DNA from: Sphingomonas sp. NBWT7
GTDB lineage: Bacteria; Pseudomonadota; Alphaproteobacteria; Sphingomonadales; Sphingomonadaceae
Direction of reading: 5' to 3'
DNA: 64,000 nt
Assembly: GCF_014217605.1 (NCBI RefSeq)
Contig: NZ_CP043639.1
Span: 457,501-521,500, forward strand
The position numbers were made by a program, and so were the translations under genes. Shown piece after piece: positions 36,305-50,164 of the stretch (its first letter is position 1; each line of letters begins with the position of its first letter). The notes under the pieces were generated by a model, which was not told the origin of the DNA, ran no database searches, and saw only the letters and a list, made by a program, of their open reading frames with translations.

Positions 36305-38118
36305 TACTCTTCTTCGCTCCAATCGCTGTCGCCGCCACCAAGCTCGAAGCCGCGATCATAGAGAGCGGCTTTTTGCGCGTAGAGCGCAGATCGTGTCCGG
36401 TCGAGAGCCAAGTACTCCTCCGCAGACGGATCGGCACGAACCGCACGGTTCACTGCATCAATCTCGCGAAGCAGATCCTGTTCCTCATGAACAAACTCCA
36501 CCATGCCCCCAAGCGTCCGAATGGAGGATGCTGGGTCAGCATCCCAGGGGAACCGTAGGTCGGTTTGGATGTCGTGACGGGTTTCTGGCTTTAGTTTGCT
36601 GGCAAGCAATATGGATTGCAGCGCGTCCGCATCAAGCCCTGGACGCTGAATCACCGCTTCAATCATAGTGTCACGCCAAGGCAGCAGTCGCTGGTCAGTC
36701 ACCTCAAGGCTGCTGACTGGCTCCATCATGATTGCAAGTACAGCCGGGTACCGGGACAAGCCGTAAAATACGGATCGCATGTACGAGGCGAGTAGATTCC
36801 GGGGTGCATGAGGTCCCGTCTGGATCACCGCCGTTCCGATGACTTTACGTTCGCCGCGCTTCCACCCGTAATCCTCAAAAAACAGGTCGTTGAGGGCGCG
36901 TCGGTATTCTGCCTGAACAAACTTCGATTCAATCTTATCGGCTAGGTCGACGACGGCCTGTCGCAGGCCTGCCCGGCCTTCGGGCGTGTCCGTGAGAGCT
37001 TCGGCACGTGCGCTCTGGTATAGCACCGAAACCAGAGGCTTGCGTTGACGCGCAACCGCCTCGAATGCGTCGGATCCGCTTGCCCGCACCAAATCGTCCG
37101 GATCCTGCCCTTCCGGCAGCGTCACGAACGATAGGCTGCGCCCCGGCGCCAGCATCGGCAGCGCGCGATGCGCCGCGCGGATCGCCGCCTTCTGCCCCGC
37201 TGCATCGCCGTCGAAGCAGAGCGCCGGCACGTCGGCGATCCGCCACAGCCGTTCCAGTTGATGCTCGGTCAGCGCAGTGCCGAGCGGCGCCACCGTCTCG
37301 CCGATCCCCGCCTGCGCCAGCGCGATCGCATCCATATAGCCCTCGACGACGAACACCCGGTCCGCCTTGCGCGCGGCGGGCAGCGCGCGATCGAGGTTGT
37401 AGAGCGTGCGCCCCTTGTCGAACAGCGGCGTGTCGGGGGAATTCAGATACTTGGGCTCGCCGTCGCCGATGATCCGCCCGCCGAACGCGATCACCCGCCC
37501 GCGCTGGTCGCGGATCGGGATCATCAGCCGGCCGCGAAAGCGATCGTACGGCTCCTTGCCGTCGACGCTGATCAGCAGCCCCGCCTCGATCAGCATCGCG
37601 TCGCCGAACTGCTTCAGCGCAGCGCGCAGCTTGCCGCGCGTGTCCGGCGCAAAACCGAAGCCGAAGGCACGCGCCGTCGCGGCCGATATGCCTCGCCGGT
37701 CGAGCAATTCGCGCGCCGCAGCCCCCTCCAGGCCCGCCAACTGACCAGCGAACCATTCGCTCGCCGCCTGCATCACGCCGTGCAGCGACAGCGCCTTCTC
37801 CGCGCGTTCGGCCGATCTCTTGTCGGGCGCGGGCACGTCCATCCCCGCCGCCTGCGCCAGTTCCTTCACCGCATCGATGAACGGCAGCCCGCGCTGATCG
37901 GTCATCCAGCGGATCGCGTCGCCGTGCGCCGAACAGCCGAAGCAGTGGTAGAAGCCCTTGTCGTCGTTGACGTAGAAGCTCGGCGTCTTCTCGTTGTGAA
38001 ACGGGCAGCAGCCCTTGTACTCGCGTCCCGCCTTGGTCAGCTTGGTCGTCTTGCCGATCAGCGCGCTCAGCGACGTGCGCGCGCGCAATTCATCGAGGAA
38101 TGCGGGGCTTAATGACAT
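36304..38118 (-). CDS. dnaG: DNA primase
   Basis: A 604-residue primase making RNA primers at the fork. The zinc-binding CHC2 domain has [12 protein letters not shown] with [11 protein letters not shown] near residues 36-65. The TOPRIM core has [13 protein letters not shown] near 255 and [12 protein letters not shown] near 300. The C-terminal DnaB-interacting part runs to the end. Base composition changes inside the gene: 60-nt blocks below about 37080 are 52-57% GC by direct count, blocks above are 68-73%, so the C-terminal third has a different history. It lies 30 nt after yqeY and shares a base with rpoD. Confidence 0.96.
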
Positions 38119-38148
38119 AGACTGTCCGTCTGCGGCAGGTTCAGCACG

Positions 38149-38604
38149 TCAGCCCGCCAGCGCTGCCTTCACCAGCCCGCTCGCCTTCGACATGTCGAGC
38201 ACGCTGCCGTGCCGCCCCTTCAGCTCGGCCATTACGCGGCCCATGTCCTTCATCCCCGCCGCACCGATCTCCGCCTTGATCGTCTCGATCACGGCGCGCG
38301 TCTCCGCCTCGTCCATCTGCCGCGGCAGGAACCGGTCGATCACCGCCACTTCGGCCTCTTCCGCCGCCGCCAGTTCCTCGCGGTCGCCCTTGCGATACAT
38401 CTCGATCGATTCGCTGCGCTGCTTCTTCATCTTCTGCAGCACCTCGACGACGAGCGTATCGTCGTCGGGCGGCGTCGCCTGCGTGCGCACCTCGATGTCG
38501 CGGTTCTTGATCGCCGCCTGGATCAGGCTGATCGCCGCGCGGGCTTCCTTGTCGCCGGCCTTCATGGCGGCGATCTGGGCTTGCTTGATGTCGTCTCGAA
38601 TCAT
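38149..38604 (-). CDS. GatB/YqeY domain protein
   Basis: A 151-residue YqeY-type protein, related to the tail domain of the amidotransferase subunit GatB that contacts tRNA. Features are MIRDDIKQAQIAAMKAGDKEAR, LIQAAIKNRDIEVR, then EVLQKMKKQRSESIEMYRKG and a C-terminal KGRHGSVLDMSKASGLVKAAL. The precise role is unknown. The ATG at 38604 matches the family's start. It heads the yqeY-dnaG-rpoD cluster and diverges from carA. Confidence 0.93.
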   Translation of the reverse strand: MIRDDIKQAQIAAMKAGDKEARAAISLIQAAIKNRDIEVRTQATPPDDDTLVVEVLQKMKKQRSESIEMYRKGDREELAAAEEAEVAVIDRFLPRQMDEAETRAVIETIKAEIGAAGMKDMGRVMAELKGRHGSVLDMSKASGLVKAALAG

Positions 38605-38699
38605 GGTGCGGCGGCCCATATCAGATTGACGCGGCGGGGGGGCGGGTTTAGCGCGCCGCACTTAACACACATCGCCGATCACCCAGGAGTGCCCGCCCA

Positions 38700-39881
38700 A
38701 TGGCCGACGCCAAGCCCTCGCACGCGCCCAAGCCCGACGGCGCCACCGGCGCCCTCGTGCTGGCGTCCGGCGACGTTCTGTGGGGACGCGGTTTCGGCGC
38801 GGAAGGGCAGGCGGTCGGCGAGGTGTGCTTTCACACCGCGATGACCGGCTATCAGGAGATCATGACCGATCCCTCGTTCGCGGGGCAAATCATCACTTTC
38901 ACCTTTCCGCATATCGGCAACGTCGGCGCGAACCCCGACGACGTCGAGGCGGACGAGCCGCACGCGCTGGGCATGATCGTTCGCGAGGACGTGACCGCGC
39001 CGTCGAACTTCCGCGCGGTGGAGCGGCTCGACGGGTGGATGAAGCGGCATGCGCGCATCGGCCTTTCCGGCATCGATACCCGCGCGCTGACGCGGCGCAT
39101 CCGGCAGGGCGGGGCCCCCAACGGCGTCGTCGCGCATTCGGCGAGCGGCACGTTCGACATCGATTTTCTGCTCGGGCTGGCGCGCGCCTGGCCAGGTCTC
39201 GAGGGCATGGACCTCGCCAAGCAGGTGACGCGCGAGACGCACGGCAGCTGGGGCGAGGATCGGGCGGGCGGCATCTGGCGGCTCGGCTTCGGCTACGGCG
39301 ACAACGCGGACGAGGATCGCCCGCACGTCGTTGCGATCGATTACGGCAGCAAGCACAACATCTTCCGCAATCTGGCGCAGGCCGGCGCAAAGGTGTCGGT
39401 CGTCCCGGCGGAGGCGAGCTACGACACGATCATGGCGCTGCAGCCCGACGGCATCTTCCTGTCGAACGGGCCGGGCGATCCGGCGGCAACTGGGGAGTAT
39501 GCCGTGCCGGTGATCCGCCAGCTGCTGGATACGGGCAAGCCGATGTTCGGCATCTGCCTCGGCCACCAGTTGCTCGGGCTCGCGGTCGGCGCGCGCACGA
39601 CCAAGATGTTCCAGGGCCATCGCGGCGCGAACCATCCGGTCAAGCGCCTTGCCGATGGCGTGGTCGAGATCACCAGTATGAACCACGGCTTCGCGGTCGA
39701 GCGCGAAAGCTTGCCCGCAAATGCGCGCGAGACGCATGTTTCGCTGTTCGATGGCAGCAACGCCGGGCTGGAGCTGACGGACCGTCAGGCGTTCAGCGTT
39801 CAATATCACCCTGAGGCAAGCCCGGGGCCGCAGGACAGCCTGTATCTGTTCGAGCGATTCGTCGGTTCGCTCAGCAGGTGA
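38700..39881 (+). CDS. carA: carbamoyl-phosphate synthase small subunit
   Basis: A 393-residue glutamine amidotransferase subunit that delivers ammonia to CarB for arginine and pyrimidine synthesis. The N-terminal domain has GYQEIMTDPSFAGQIITFTFPHIGN. The class I GATase domain has FGICLGHQLLGLAVG with the catalytic Cys near residue 285, and YHPEASPGPQDS with His/Glu near the end. AGGAG lies upstream of the ATG. Unlike in enteric bacteria, carB does not follow directly: a 2.5-kb RTX gene on the opposite strand lies between. Confidence 0.97.
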   Translation: MADAKPSHAPKPDGATGALVLASGDVLWGRGFGAEGQAVGEVCFHTAMTGYQEIMTDPSFAGQIITFTFPHIGNVGANPDDVEADEPHALGMIVREDVTAPSNFRAVERLDGWMKRHARIGLSGIDTRALTRRIRQGGAPNGVVAHSASGTFDIDFLLGLARAWPGLEGMDLAKQVTRETHGSWGEDRAGGIWRLGFGYGDNADEDRPHVVAIDYGSKHNIFRNLAQAGAKVSVVPAEASYDTIMALQPDGIFLSNGPGDPAATGEYAVPVIRQLLDTGKPMFGICLGHQLLGLAVGARTTKMFQGHRGANHPVKRLADGVVEITSMNHGFAVERESLPANARETHVSLFDGSNAGLELTDRQAFSVQYHPEASPGPQDSLYLFERFVGSLSR

Positions 39882-39889
39882 TCGAAGCC

Positions 39890-39922
39890 GTGCCTTGCCG
39901 GAACTAGCTCCCGGCAAGGCAC
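39890..39922. terminator. bidirectional terminator between carA and the RTX gene
   Basis: GTGCCTTGCCGG (39890-39901) pairs perfectly with CCGGCAAGGCAC (39911-39922) around 9 nt, in the 50-nt space of two convergent genes. The 12-bp stem is strong, and it likely stops transcription from both sides. Confidence 0.75.
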
Positions 39923-39931
39923 GTGCGGTCA

Positions 39932-42427
39932 TCAGAAGATGAAATCCGCCTCGACCGGCGCCGTACTGGTGCCAGCGAACTGAACGGTGAAATCGGCGAG
40001 GTCATCGGCATTGGTATCGACGCCGGCGAAGGTTACACCGCCGACCGACGAGAAGCTCACGTCGGCGGCAGTAATACCGAAGGCGCTGAGATCGACCTTG
40101 TCGGTGCCGGATACGAAGTCGAGGATCGTATCGTTCCCCGGCCCGCTGGTGAAGACGAAGGTGTCCGCGCCGGCGCCGCCAATGTGCTGGTCGTTGTTCG
40201 CGCCGCCGTTCAGCGTGTCGCTGCCGGCACCGCCGACCAGGAAGTCGCTCGCGCCGCCGCCGGTGATCGTGTCGTTCCCCGTGCCACCGTTGATATAGTA
40301 GCTGATCGTCGACGCGCTGTTATCAAGCACGTCGTCGGCTTGCGTGCCAAGCTGTACCGCGGCGAACTGATCGCCACGTGCCGTGCCGCTGACGAGATCG
40401 CGCACGTCGAACGTGACGCCGGCCGAGGAGAAGAAGGTGATCCCTTCATCGTCGAACCGACTTACTGCGCCGGTAAGGGCGCCGGTCGCATCCTCGGCCT
40501 GCAACCGAACGGCGAGGCCACCATCCTGATTGGCAGCCGTACCGGCATCCGCCGCATTGCCGTTACCCACCTCTGCACTGGTGAACGTCAGCCGCACCTG
40601 AGTCGTGCCGGTCGCGGCCGACACGTTGACACGATCATCGCCCACACCGAGATTGACCGCATCCGCGCCATCAGTTGATACGTTGAAGATCGCGGTGTCA
40701 TTGCCAATCCCGCCGAACACCGTGTCAGCACCGCCGCCACCGATGAAGCTGTCATCGCCGGCAGAGCCGATCAGCCGATCGTTGCCGGCGCCGCCGACAA
40801 GGAAGTCGTTCGCGCTGCCGCCGGTGATGACGTCGTTACCGGCGCCACCGTTGATATAGTAACTGATGGTCGTCGCGCTGTTGTCGATAACCTCGCCGAT
40901 GGACGTTCCCAGTTGCACCGCCGCAAACTGATCGCCGCGCGCGGCACCGCTGACGAGATCGCGGACGTCGAAGGTAAGCCCGGCACTGGAAGCGAAGAAG
41001 GTGATGCCTTCGTCGTCGTATCGGCTGGCGATACCGGTAAGCGCGCCGGCCGCGTCTTCCGCCTGCATCCGAACGGCTAGATTGCCGTCCTGATTGGCGA
41101 GCGTGCCGCTATCGCTGGCGTTTCCGTTGCCGACCTCGGCGCTGGTGAAGGTCAGGCGGACCTGCGTGGTTCCCGCTGCGGCGGACACGTTGACGCGATC
41201 GGCGCCCACGCCGAGATCGACGGTATCGACGCCGTCGGTCGATATGTTGAAGATCGCGGTATCGCTTCCTTGGCCGCCGCTGATCGTGTCGTTGAGCGCA
41301 CCGCCGATGAAGCTGTCGTCACCCGCGCCGCCGACGAGGCGATCCGCCCCTGCACCGCCGACCAGAAAGTCATTGGCGCTGCCGCCGAAGATGACATCGT
41401 TGCCGTGTCCGCCGTTCACATAATAGCTGGCCGTAGCGGCGCTATTGTCCAGCGTTTCACCGGCGCGCGAGCCAAGCTGCACTGCCGCGAACTGGTCACC
41501 GCGTGCCGTGCCGCTCACCAGATCGCGGACGTCGAACGTCAGCCCGGCGGTCGTCGACACGAACGTGATGCCCTCGTCGTCATAGCGGCTGATCGCCCCC
41601 GTCAGCGCGCCTGAAGCGTCTTCCGCCTGCATCCGGACGGCTAGATCGCCGTCCTGATTAGCGAGCGTACCCGAATCGTTGGCAGCGAGATTGCCGACCT
41701 CGGCGCTGGTGAACGTCAGGCGGATCTGCGACGTGCCGACAGCGGCGGCGACGTTGACGCGATCGCTTCCGACACCCAAATCGACGCGGTCCGCGCCGTC
41801 GGTGGAAATGTTGAAGACCGCCTGGTCATCGCCCTGGCCGCCGGTGATCGTGTCGTCGCCTGCGCCGCCAATGAAGCTGTCGTTGCCGTCACGCCCGCCG
41901 AACAGTGTGTCATTGCCGGCGCCACCGACGAGGACGTCGTCGCCGAGACCGCCATTGATATCGTCGTTGCCACGACCGCCGTTGATATAGGCGGCGATCG
42001 TCGATCCGCCTTCGGCATAATAATCGTCGCTCGACGTGCCGAGCCGGACGATGCCGAACTGCGTGCCCCGTTCAACGCCGCTGACGAGGTCGCGTACATC
42101 GAAGGTGTAGCTGCCGTCAGAAACGAAGCTGATCCCCTCGTCGTCGAAGCGCCCGATTGGCCCGGTCAGCGCGCCGGACGCGTCCTCGCCCTGCACGCGA
42201 ACGGCGAGATCACCGTCTTGGTTGGCGAGCGTGCCGTTATCTGTCGCGGAATCGTTGCCCACTTCCGCACTGGTGAAGGTCAGCCGGACCTGCGTATAAA
42301 GTTGCTCACGATTACCAAGAAAGACGACGTCGTATCCGGCGCCGAAGTCGCGTGAGACGCCTGCAAGAAACGCCAGGCTATACCCGGCCTGATCATCACG
42401 TACTCTGCTGCCGTTTACCGTCGCCAT
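39932..42427 (-). CDS. RTX-type calcium-binding repeat protein, four modules
   Basis: An 831-residue secreted-type protein without signal peptide or cysteine. Four modules of about 185-190 residues start near residues 44, 232, 420 and 607. Each begins VRLTFTSAEVGN, continues with TLANQDGDLAVRMQAEDA, DDEGITF and TFDVRDLVSGTARGDQFAAVQLG, and ends in nonapeptide calcium repeats (GGAGNDTL, GGAGDDSF type). The tail (TFVFTSGPGNDTILDF, ending EADFIF) fits a type I secretion signal. No hydrolase domain is seen, so an adhesin, S-layer-like or matrix role is likely. The ATG at 42427 has AGGGAGAAG upstream. No T1SS genes are nearby. Confidence 0.88.
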   Translation of the reverse strand: MATVNGSRVRDDQAGYSLAFLAGVSRDFGAGYDVVFLGNREQLYTQVRLTFTSAEVGNDSATDNGTLANQDGDLAVRVQGEDASGALTGPIGRFDDEGISFVSDGSYTFDVRDLVSGVERGTQFGIVRLGTSSDDYYAEGGSTIAAYINGGRGNDDINGGLGDDVLVGGAGNDTLFGGRDGNDSFIGGAGDDTITGGQGDDQAVFNISTDGADRVDLGVGSDRVNVAAAVGTSQIRLTFTSAEVGNLAANDSGTLANQDGDLAVRMQAEDASGALTGAISRYDDEGITFVSTTAGLTFDVRDLVSGTARGDQFAAVQLGSRAGETLDNSAATASYYVNGGHGNDVIFGGSANDFLVGGAGADRLVGGAGDDSFIGGALNDTISGGQGSDTAIFNISTDGVDTVDLGVGADRVNVSAAAGTTQVRLTFTSAEVGNGNASDSGTLANQDGNLAVRMQAEDAAGALTGIASRYDDEGITFFASSAGLTFDVRDLVSGAARGDQFAAVQLGTSIGEVIDNSATTISYYINGGAGNDVITGGSANDFLVGGAGNDRLIGSAGDDSFIGGGGADTVFGGIGNDTAIFNVSTDGADAVNLGVGDDRVNVSAATGTTQVRLTFTSAEVGNGNAADAGTAANQDGGLAVRLQAEDATGALTGAVSRFDDEGITFFSSAGVTFDVRDLVSGTARGDQFAAVQLGTQADDVLDNSASTISYYINGGTGNDTITGGGASDFLVGGAGSDTLNGGANNDQHIGGAGADTFVFTSGPGNDTILDFVSGTDKVDLSAFGITAADVSFSSVGGVTFAGVDTNADDLADFTVQFAGTSTAPVEADFIF
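40560..42290 (-). repeat. tandem coding repeat of about 560 bp inside the RTX gene
   Basis: The segment encoding RLTFTSAEVGN recurs near 40595, 41150, 41710 and 42280, giving a period of about 555-570 bp. The repeats are diverged at the DNA level but highly similar in protein. Copy number could change by recombination. Confidence 0.85.
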
Positions 42428-42762
42428 CCATCTTCTCCCTTGGTTATTGTGAGCAGCTACGAACAGGTGTGCGAGAGGATGCGCGGCAACAAAAAGAATT
42501 AATATGCCGTTAACCTTGCCTGCGCGCAGTTGCATTGGCGGGCCGACGTGTCATAGGGCGCGGCTTCGATGCATCAGCAACACACCCCCGGCGCGGCGCC
42601 GTCGCGCTCGTTCGCGCGCGGGTGCTGGCAATGATGAATTGTGCTGATGAAGCGTGCGGCGCGCGTGTTCCATCGTGCACCTCCTATCCAATGCGCGAGC
42701 GTTGCCGGGCGATCGCATCGATCGTCGCGCGGCGTCTTCGCTCGTCCAGCGAGAAGACCTAG
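42428..42762. other. divergent intergenic region between the RTX gene and carB
   Basis: 335 nt without a supported gene. It contains the CtrA-like box at 42499 and must hold promoters for both genes. A short open frame at 42535 lacks any recognised product. Confidence 0.55.
42499..42513. promoter_or_regulatory. CtrA-type box upstream of the RTX gene
   Basis: TTAA at 42499-42502, 7 nt, TTAA at 42510-42513 followed by C: a full match to the alphaproteobacterial CtrA box TTAA-N7-TTAAC on the plus strand and TTAA-N7-TTAA on the minus. It is 72 nt before the RTX start, within an AT-rich island in GC-rich DNA. Confidence 0.6.
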
Positions 42763-46092
<3,330 letters not shown>

Positions 46093-46174
46093 TCCCCGGC
46101 ATCATTGTTGAGATGTGCGGCGATCCGAAGAGGCGGGTCGCCGGAGGAAGGGGTTTCGGGAAGGAAAAGGCGCG

Positions 46175-46651
46175 ATGGCGACGGTCGACAAGATGCCGAT
46201 GTTGCAGGAAGGCTATGATCGGCTGACGGCTGATCTGAAGCGGCTCAAGATCGAACGGCCGACGATCGTCGATGCGATCGAGGAGGCGCGCGCGCACGGT
46301 GATCTTTCGGAGAACGCCGAATACCATGCCGCGAAGGAGCGGCAGGGCCAGATCGAGGCGTCGATCGCGGACATCGAGGACAAGCTAAGCCGTGCGCAGA
46401 TCATCGATCCGCGCGATCTGTCAGGCGACAAGATCGTGTTCGGCGCGACGGTGACGCTGCTCGACGAGGACGACAAGCTAGTCCGCTACCAGATCGTCGG
46501 GCAGACCGAGGCCGATGCGAAGTCGGGGCGCATCAGCTACAATTCGCCGATGGGGCGGGCGCTGATCGGGCGTAGTGTCGACGACGAGGTCGAGGTGTCG
46601 GTGCCGGCGGGCGAGCGATATTACGTCGTCTCAAAGATCGAATTTATTTGA
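46175..46651 (+). CDS. greA: transcription elongation factor GreA
   Basis: A 158-residue factor that rescues backtracked RNA polymerase by stimulating transcript cleavage. The coiled-coil tip has the two acidic residues in [24 protein letters not shown] near residues 42-50. The C-terminal domain has [27 protein letters not shown]. The ATG has AAGGAAAAGG upstream; earlier in-frame ATG codons are less suited. It follows carB by 82 nt on the same strand. Confidence 0.97.
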   Translation: MATVDKMPMLQEGYDRLTADLKRLKIERPTIVDAIEEARAHGDLSENAEYHAAKERQGQIEASIADIEDKLSRAQIIDPRDLSGDKIVFGATVTLLDEDDKLVRYQIVGQTEADAKSGRISYNSPMGRALIGRSVDDEVEVSVPAGERYYVVSKIEFI

Positions 46652-46668
46652 GAGAATCGACGCGTTAC

Positions 46669-46703
46669 GTGACCTGGCGCTGCAAATCGCGGCGGCAGGT
46701 CAC
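46669..46703. terminator. possible hairpin between greA and the DUF4170 gene
   Basis: GTGACCTG (46669-46676) pairs with CAGGTCAC (46696-46703) around 19 nt between convergent genes. No U tract. Confidence 0.4.
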
Positions 46704-46712
46704 CAGATTAGC

Positions 46713-46946
46713 TTACTCGGACGACGCGGCCTTAAGCAGGTCAGGCTCGAGCAGACGGTGCAGATGTACCACCACATATTTCATTTCCGCATCGTCGACG
46801 GTGCGCTGCGCCGCACCGCGCCACGCCTTTTCGGCGGAGGCATAGTCCGGAAATACGCCGACGATGTCGATCGACTTCAAGTCTGCGAAATCAAGGGTTC
46901 GCGGGTCGGAAACCCGCCCGCCAAATACGAGATGGAGCTTGCTCAT
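46713..46946 (-). CDS. DUF4170 family protein
   Basis: A 77-residue protein of the alphaproteobacterial DUF4170 family, function unknown. It reads as one small alpha/beta domain: KLHLVFGGRVSDP, LKSIDIVGVFPDYASAEKAWRGAAQRTVDDAEMKY, VVVHLHRLL. A ribosome site (AAGGAGCC) precedes the ATG. It follows the envelope-stress operon by 40 nt on the same strand and could be its last gene. Confidence 0.9.
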   Translation of the reverse strand: MSKLHLVFGGRVSDPRTLDFADLKSIDIVGVFPDYASAEKAWRGAAQRTVDDAEMKYVVVHLHRLLEPDLLKAASSE

Positions 46947-46986
46947 GCCGGCTCCTTACCGTGTCGGCGGGCGGGTTTGAAGCGAC

Positions 46987-47445
46987 TTACTGCGGCACCT
47001 TGATCTGCTCGCGACCGGCCTGCGCGGCGGCGGTTCCGGCATGCGACGCCGCTTTGGCGACGCCCTGGAACAGCGACTTCGCCTGATTACGCGCGGCGTC
47101 CTTCGTCAGACCAAGCTCGTCGAGCTCGCTCCGGCCGACATCCTTCGCTGCCGCAAACGCCGCGAGCGCCGCGGCACCGACGCGCTTGCCGACCGGGGCG
47201 AGCAATTCCTTCTCACGTGCGCTGCGCGGAACGAGCGCGCCGACCAGCGCGCCGACCGCAAGCCCACCGACCAGGACGCCCAGCGGGTTGTCCTGGACGA
47301 CATCGCCGGTCTGATGCGCCGCCTCGCGCAGATGCTCCTTGGTCGATGAGGCTGCGTCTTCGGCACGCGCGAGCGCACTGTCGTAGGCGTTGGTCGCGCG
47401 ATCGCGCAGCGTTTCGTGATCGGTCGAAGTGTGATTGTCGGTCAT
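46987..47445 (-). CDS. YqjD/ElaB-like membrane-associated protein
   Basis: A 152-residue protein. A charged, helical N-terminus (ALARAEDAASSTKEHLREAAHQTGD) leads to a glycine-zipper membrane segment (NPLGVLVGGLAVGALVGALV), then helical alanine/lysine-rich sequence. This is the design of DUF883-type, ribosome- or envelope-associated stress proteins. It overlaps the preceding DUF3618 gene by 4 nt and is fourth in the operon that starts at 48708. Confidence 0.82.
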   Translation of the reverse strand: MTDNHTSTDHETLRDRATNAYDSALARAEDAASSTKEHLREAAHQTGDVVQDNPLGVLVGGLAVGALVGALVPRSAREKELLAPVGKRVGAAALAAFAAAKDVGRSELDELGLTKDAARNQAKSLFQGVAKAASHAGTAAAQAGREQIKVPQ

Positions 47446-47810
47446 ATGTCGTTCCTCTCGGCCAATTCCGGCCAGTCACCAGGGATCGAACGCGCTAGCG
47501 AAGGCGCGGTTTCGCTGTTCCGTTGCGCTGCGCCGCGCCCGCGCCGTTTGAACAGCGCGGCGATGCGGCGGCGGGCAAGTAAAGCGGCGGCGAGGGTTAC
47601 CGACCAGACGACCGCGTCGGGATGCTGGCGCGCGGTTTCTACACCACTACGCAACGCCTTCTCGCCGCCTTCTGTCAGGCCGTCCATCGCGTCACGCGCC
47701 ACGACACGCGGGTCGAGCTTTGCTTGCAGCGCCCCGACCGTGTCGCCAAAGCGCCTGCGCGCCTCTGCGACACGTGCTTCGGCAGTATGTATGCCGGTCG
47801 GATCGCTCAT
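47442..47810 (-). CDS. DUF3618-like protein
   Basis: A 122-residue protein with the DUF3618 pattern (ARVAEARRRFGDTVGALQAKLDPRVVARDA), a short membrane stretch (VVWSVTLAAALLARRRIAAL) and a basic tail. Function unknown; DUF3618 genes go with YqjE/holin-like and ElaB-like genes in many alphaproteobacteria. It overlaps both neighbours by 4 nt. Confidence 0.8.
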   Translation of the reverse strand: MSDPTGIHTAEARVAEARRRFGDTVGALQAKLDPRVVARDAMDGLTEGGEKALRSGVETARQHPDAVVWSVTLAAALLARRRIAALFKRRGRGAAQRNSETAPSLARSIPGDWPELAERNDI

Positions 47811-48148
47811 GCCGCGGTTCCTTGCGCCAGCCGCGACTTGCCGATCAGCGCCAAGATTCCCGCTACGAGGAATACGGCACCAACTACGGCGAGCGTGGCG
47901 AGCCCGGGCCCGATCAGCGTCGCGAGGCTGAGGATCAGGCCGACAAGCAACGCGATCAGACCTGCGAGACCGAGGACCGCTGCGATTCCGAAGAACGTCG
48001 CGGCCGACCGATACCGTGTAACTGACGCCGTCGCGCGCGCCTTTACCAGACCTATCTCGGCCTGCGCCATTTCTCGCGCGTCGACGACCAGCTGCGATAC
48101 CAGCTGCCCGACGCCCGCGTCGCTATGGCGCACGGGAGTGCCCGTCAC
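47807..48148 (-). CDS. phage-holin-superfamily (YqjE-type) membrane protein
   Basis: A 113-residue protein: an N-terminal amphipathic helix (VGQLVSQLVVDAREMAQAEIGLVKAR) then two membrane segments (TFFGIAAVLGLAGLIALLVGLILSL and LATLAVVGAVFLVAGILALIG). This is the DUF1469 design, called phage holin superfamily but not from a phage here. The start is GTG at 48148. It follows the first gene of the operon by 5 nt. Confidence 0.88.
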   Translation of the reverse strand: MTGTPVRHSDAGVGQLVSQLVVDAREMAQAEIGLVKARATASVTRYRSAATFFGIAAVLGLAGLIALLVGLILSLATLIGPGLATLAVVGAVFLVAGILALIGKSRLAQGTAA

Positions 48149-48153
48149 CGCGA

Positions 48154-48708
48154 TCAGCCTTTATCGCGCTGATCGAGACCGGCAGAGAGCAGGCGCGCGA
48201 CGACGAAACCAGCGGCGGCCGCGGCACCGATCGCGACGGCGGGGCTCTTGCGAACCAGGGCGCGTGCGTCGTCGAGCAGATCGTCGACCGATCGATCGTT
48301 CAGCGAGGAGGAGAAACCCTGCACGCTCTCGGCAGCGTTGCGCGCATATTGGCCGTATTGCGCGCCGAGCTTGTCGTCGACCTGCGCCGCCGCATCGTTG
48401 AGCATCTGCGACAGCTGATCGAGCGCGCCGCTAGCGCGGGCCTTGCCCTGATCGGCGAGGCCGAGCACGCGGTCGGCGGCCTCACCCTTCAGTTTCGTTA
48501 CATTCTCGCTGATCGTCTGACGCGCGCCGGGCGACCCTTCATCACCGCTCGTCGCCGTATCTGCGCCGCTCGCGTTCGTGTCAGAACCGCTCGACGGCGA
48601 CGCGAAATCGTCTCCGGCACTCTTCAGCGGATCAGCCGGCGCGAATGCGTCGGCAGCAGCAGGCGAGATGTCCTGATCGGTCATTGGTTTGGGCGTTTCG
48701 TCGGCCAT
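48154..48708 (-). CDS. ElaB/DUF883-like C-terminal membrane-anchor protein
   Basis: A 184-residue protein. The first 70 residues are disordered and rich in Ser, Asp, Ala and Pro. A helical region follows (ISENVTKLKGEAADRVLGLADQG, LDQLSQMLNDAAAQVDDKLGAQYGQ). It ends ALVRKSPAVAIGAAAAAGFVVARLLSAG, the glycine/alanine membrane anchor of ElaB/YqjD proteins. The ATG has AGGAG and an EcfG-type promoter right upstream. First gene of the envelope-stress operon. Confidence 0.85.
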   Translation of the reverse strand: MADETPKPMTDQDISPAAADAFAPADPLKSAGDDFASPSSGSDTNASGADTATSGDEGSPGARQTISENVTKLKGEAADRVLGLADQGKARASGALDQLSQMLNDAAAQVDDKLGAQYGQYARNAAESVQGFSSSLNDRSVDDLLDDARALVRKSPAVAIGAAAAAGFVVARLLSAGLDQRDKG

Positions 48709-48733
48709 CACGTATCTCCTTGGTCGAACCCAG

Positions 48734-48760
48734 AAACCCCGCGGCGCTCGCCCCGGTTCC
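48734..48760 (-). promoter_or_regulatory. EcfG-type promoter of the envelope-stress operon
   Basis: On the minus strand GGAAC at 48760-48756, 17 nt, then GGTTT at 48738-48734. The -35 element is exact; the -10 has GGTT in place of CGTT. It ends 26 nt before the ATG at 48708, leaving a short leader with the ribosome site. Confidence 0.68.
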
Positions 48761-48827
48761 ATCGTCATTTGCCGCTGGGGCATTGCGTCGTTATCGCACG
48801 CGTCGAACTCGTCACCCGCCATCGTAG

Positions 48828-50120
<1,293 letters not shown>

Positions 50121-50164
50121 AACCGCTTGTAACCAACGGGGGCTTGGGCGAGAATCGCGGCACG

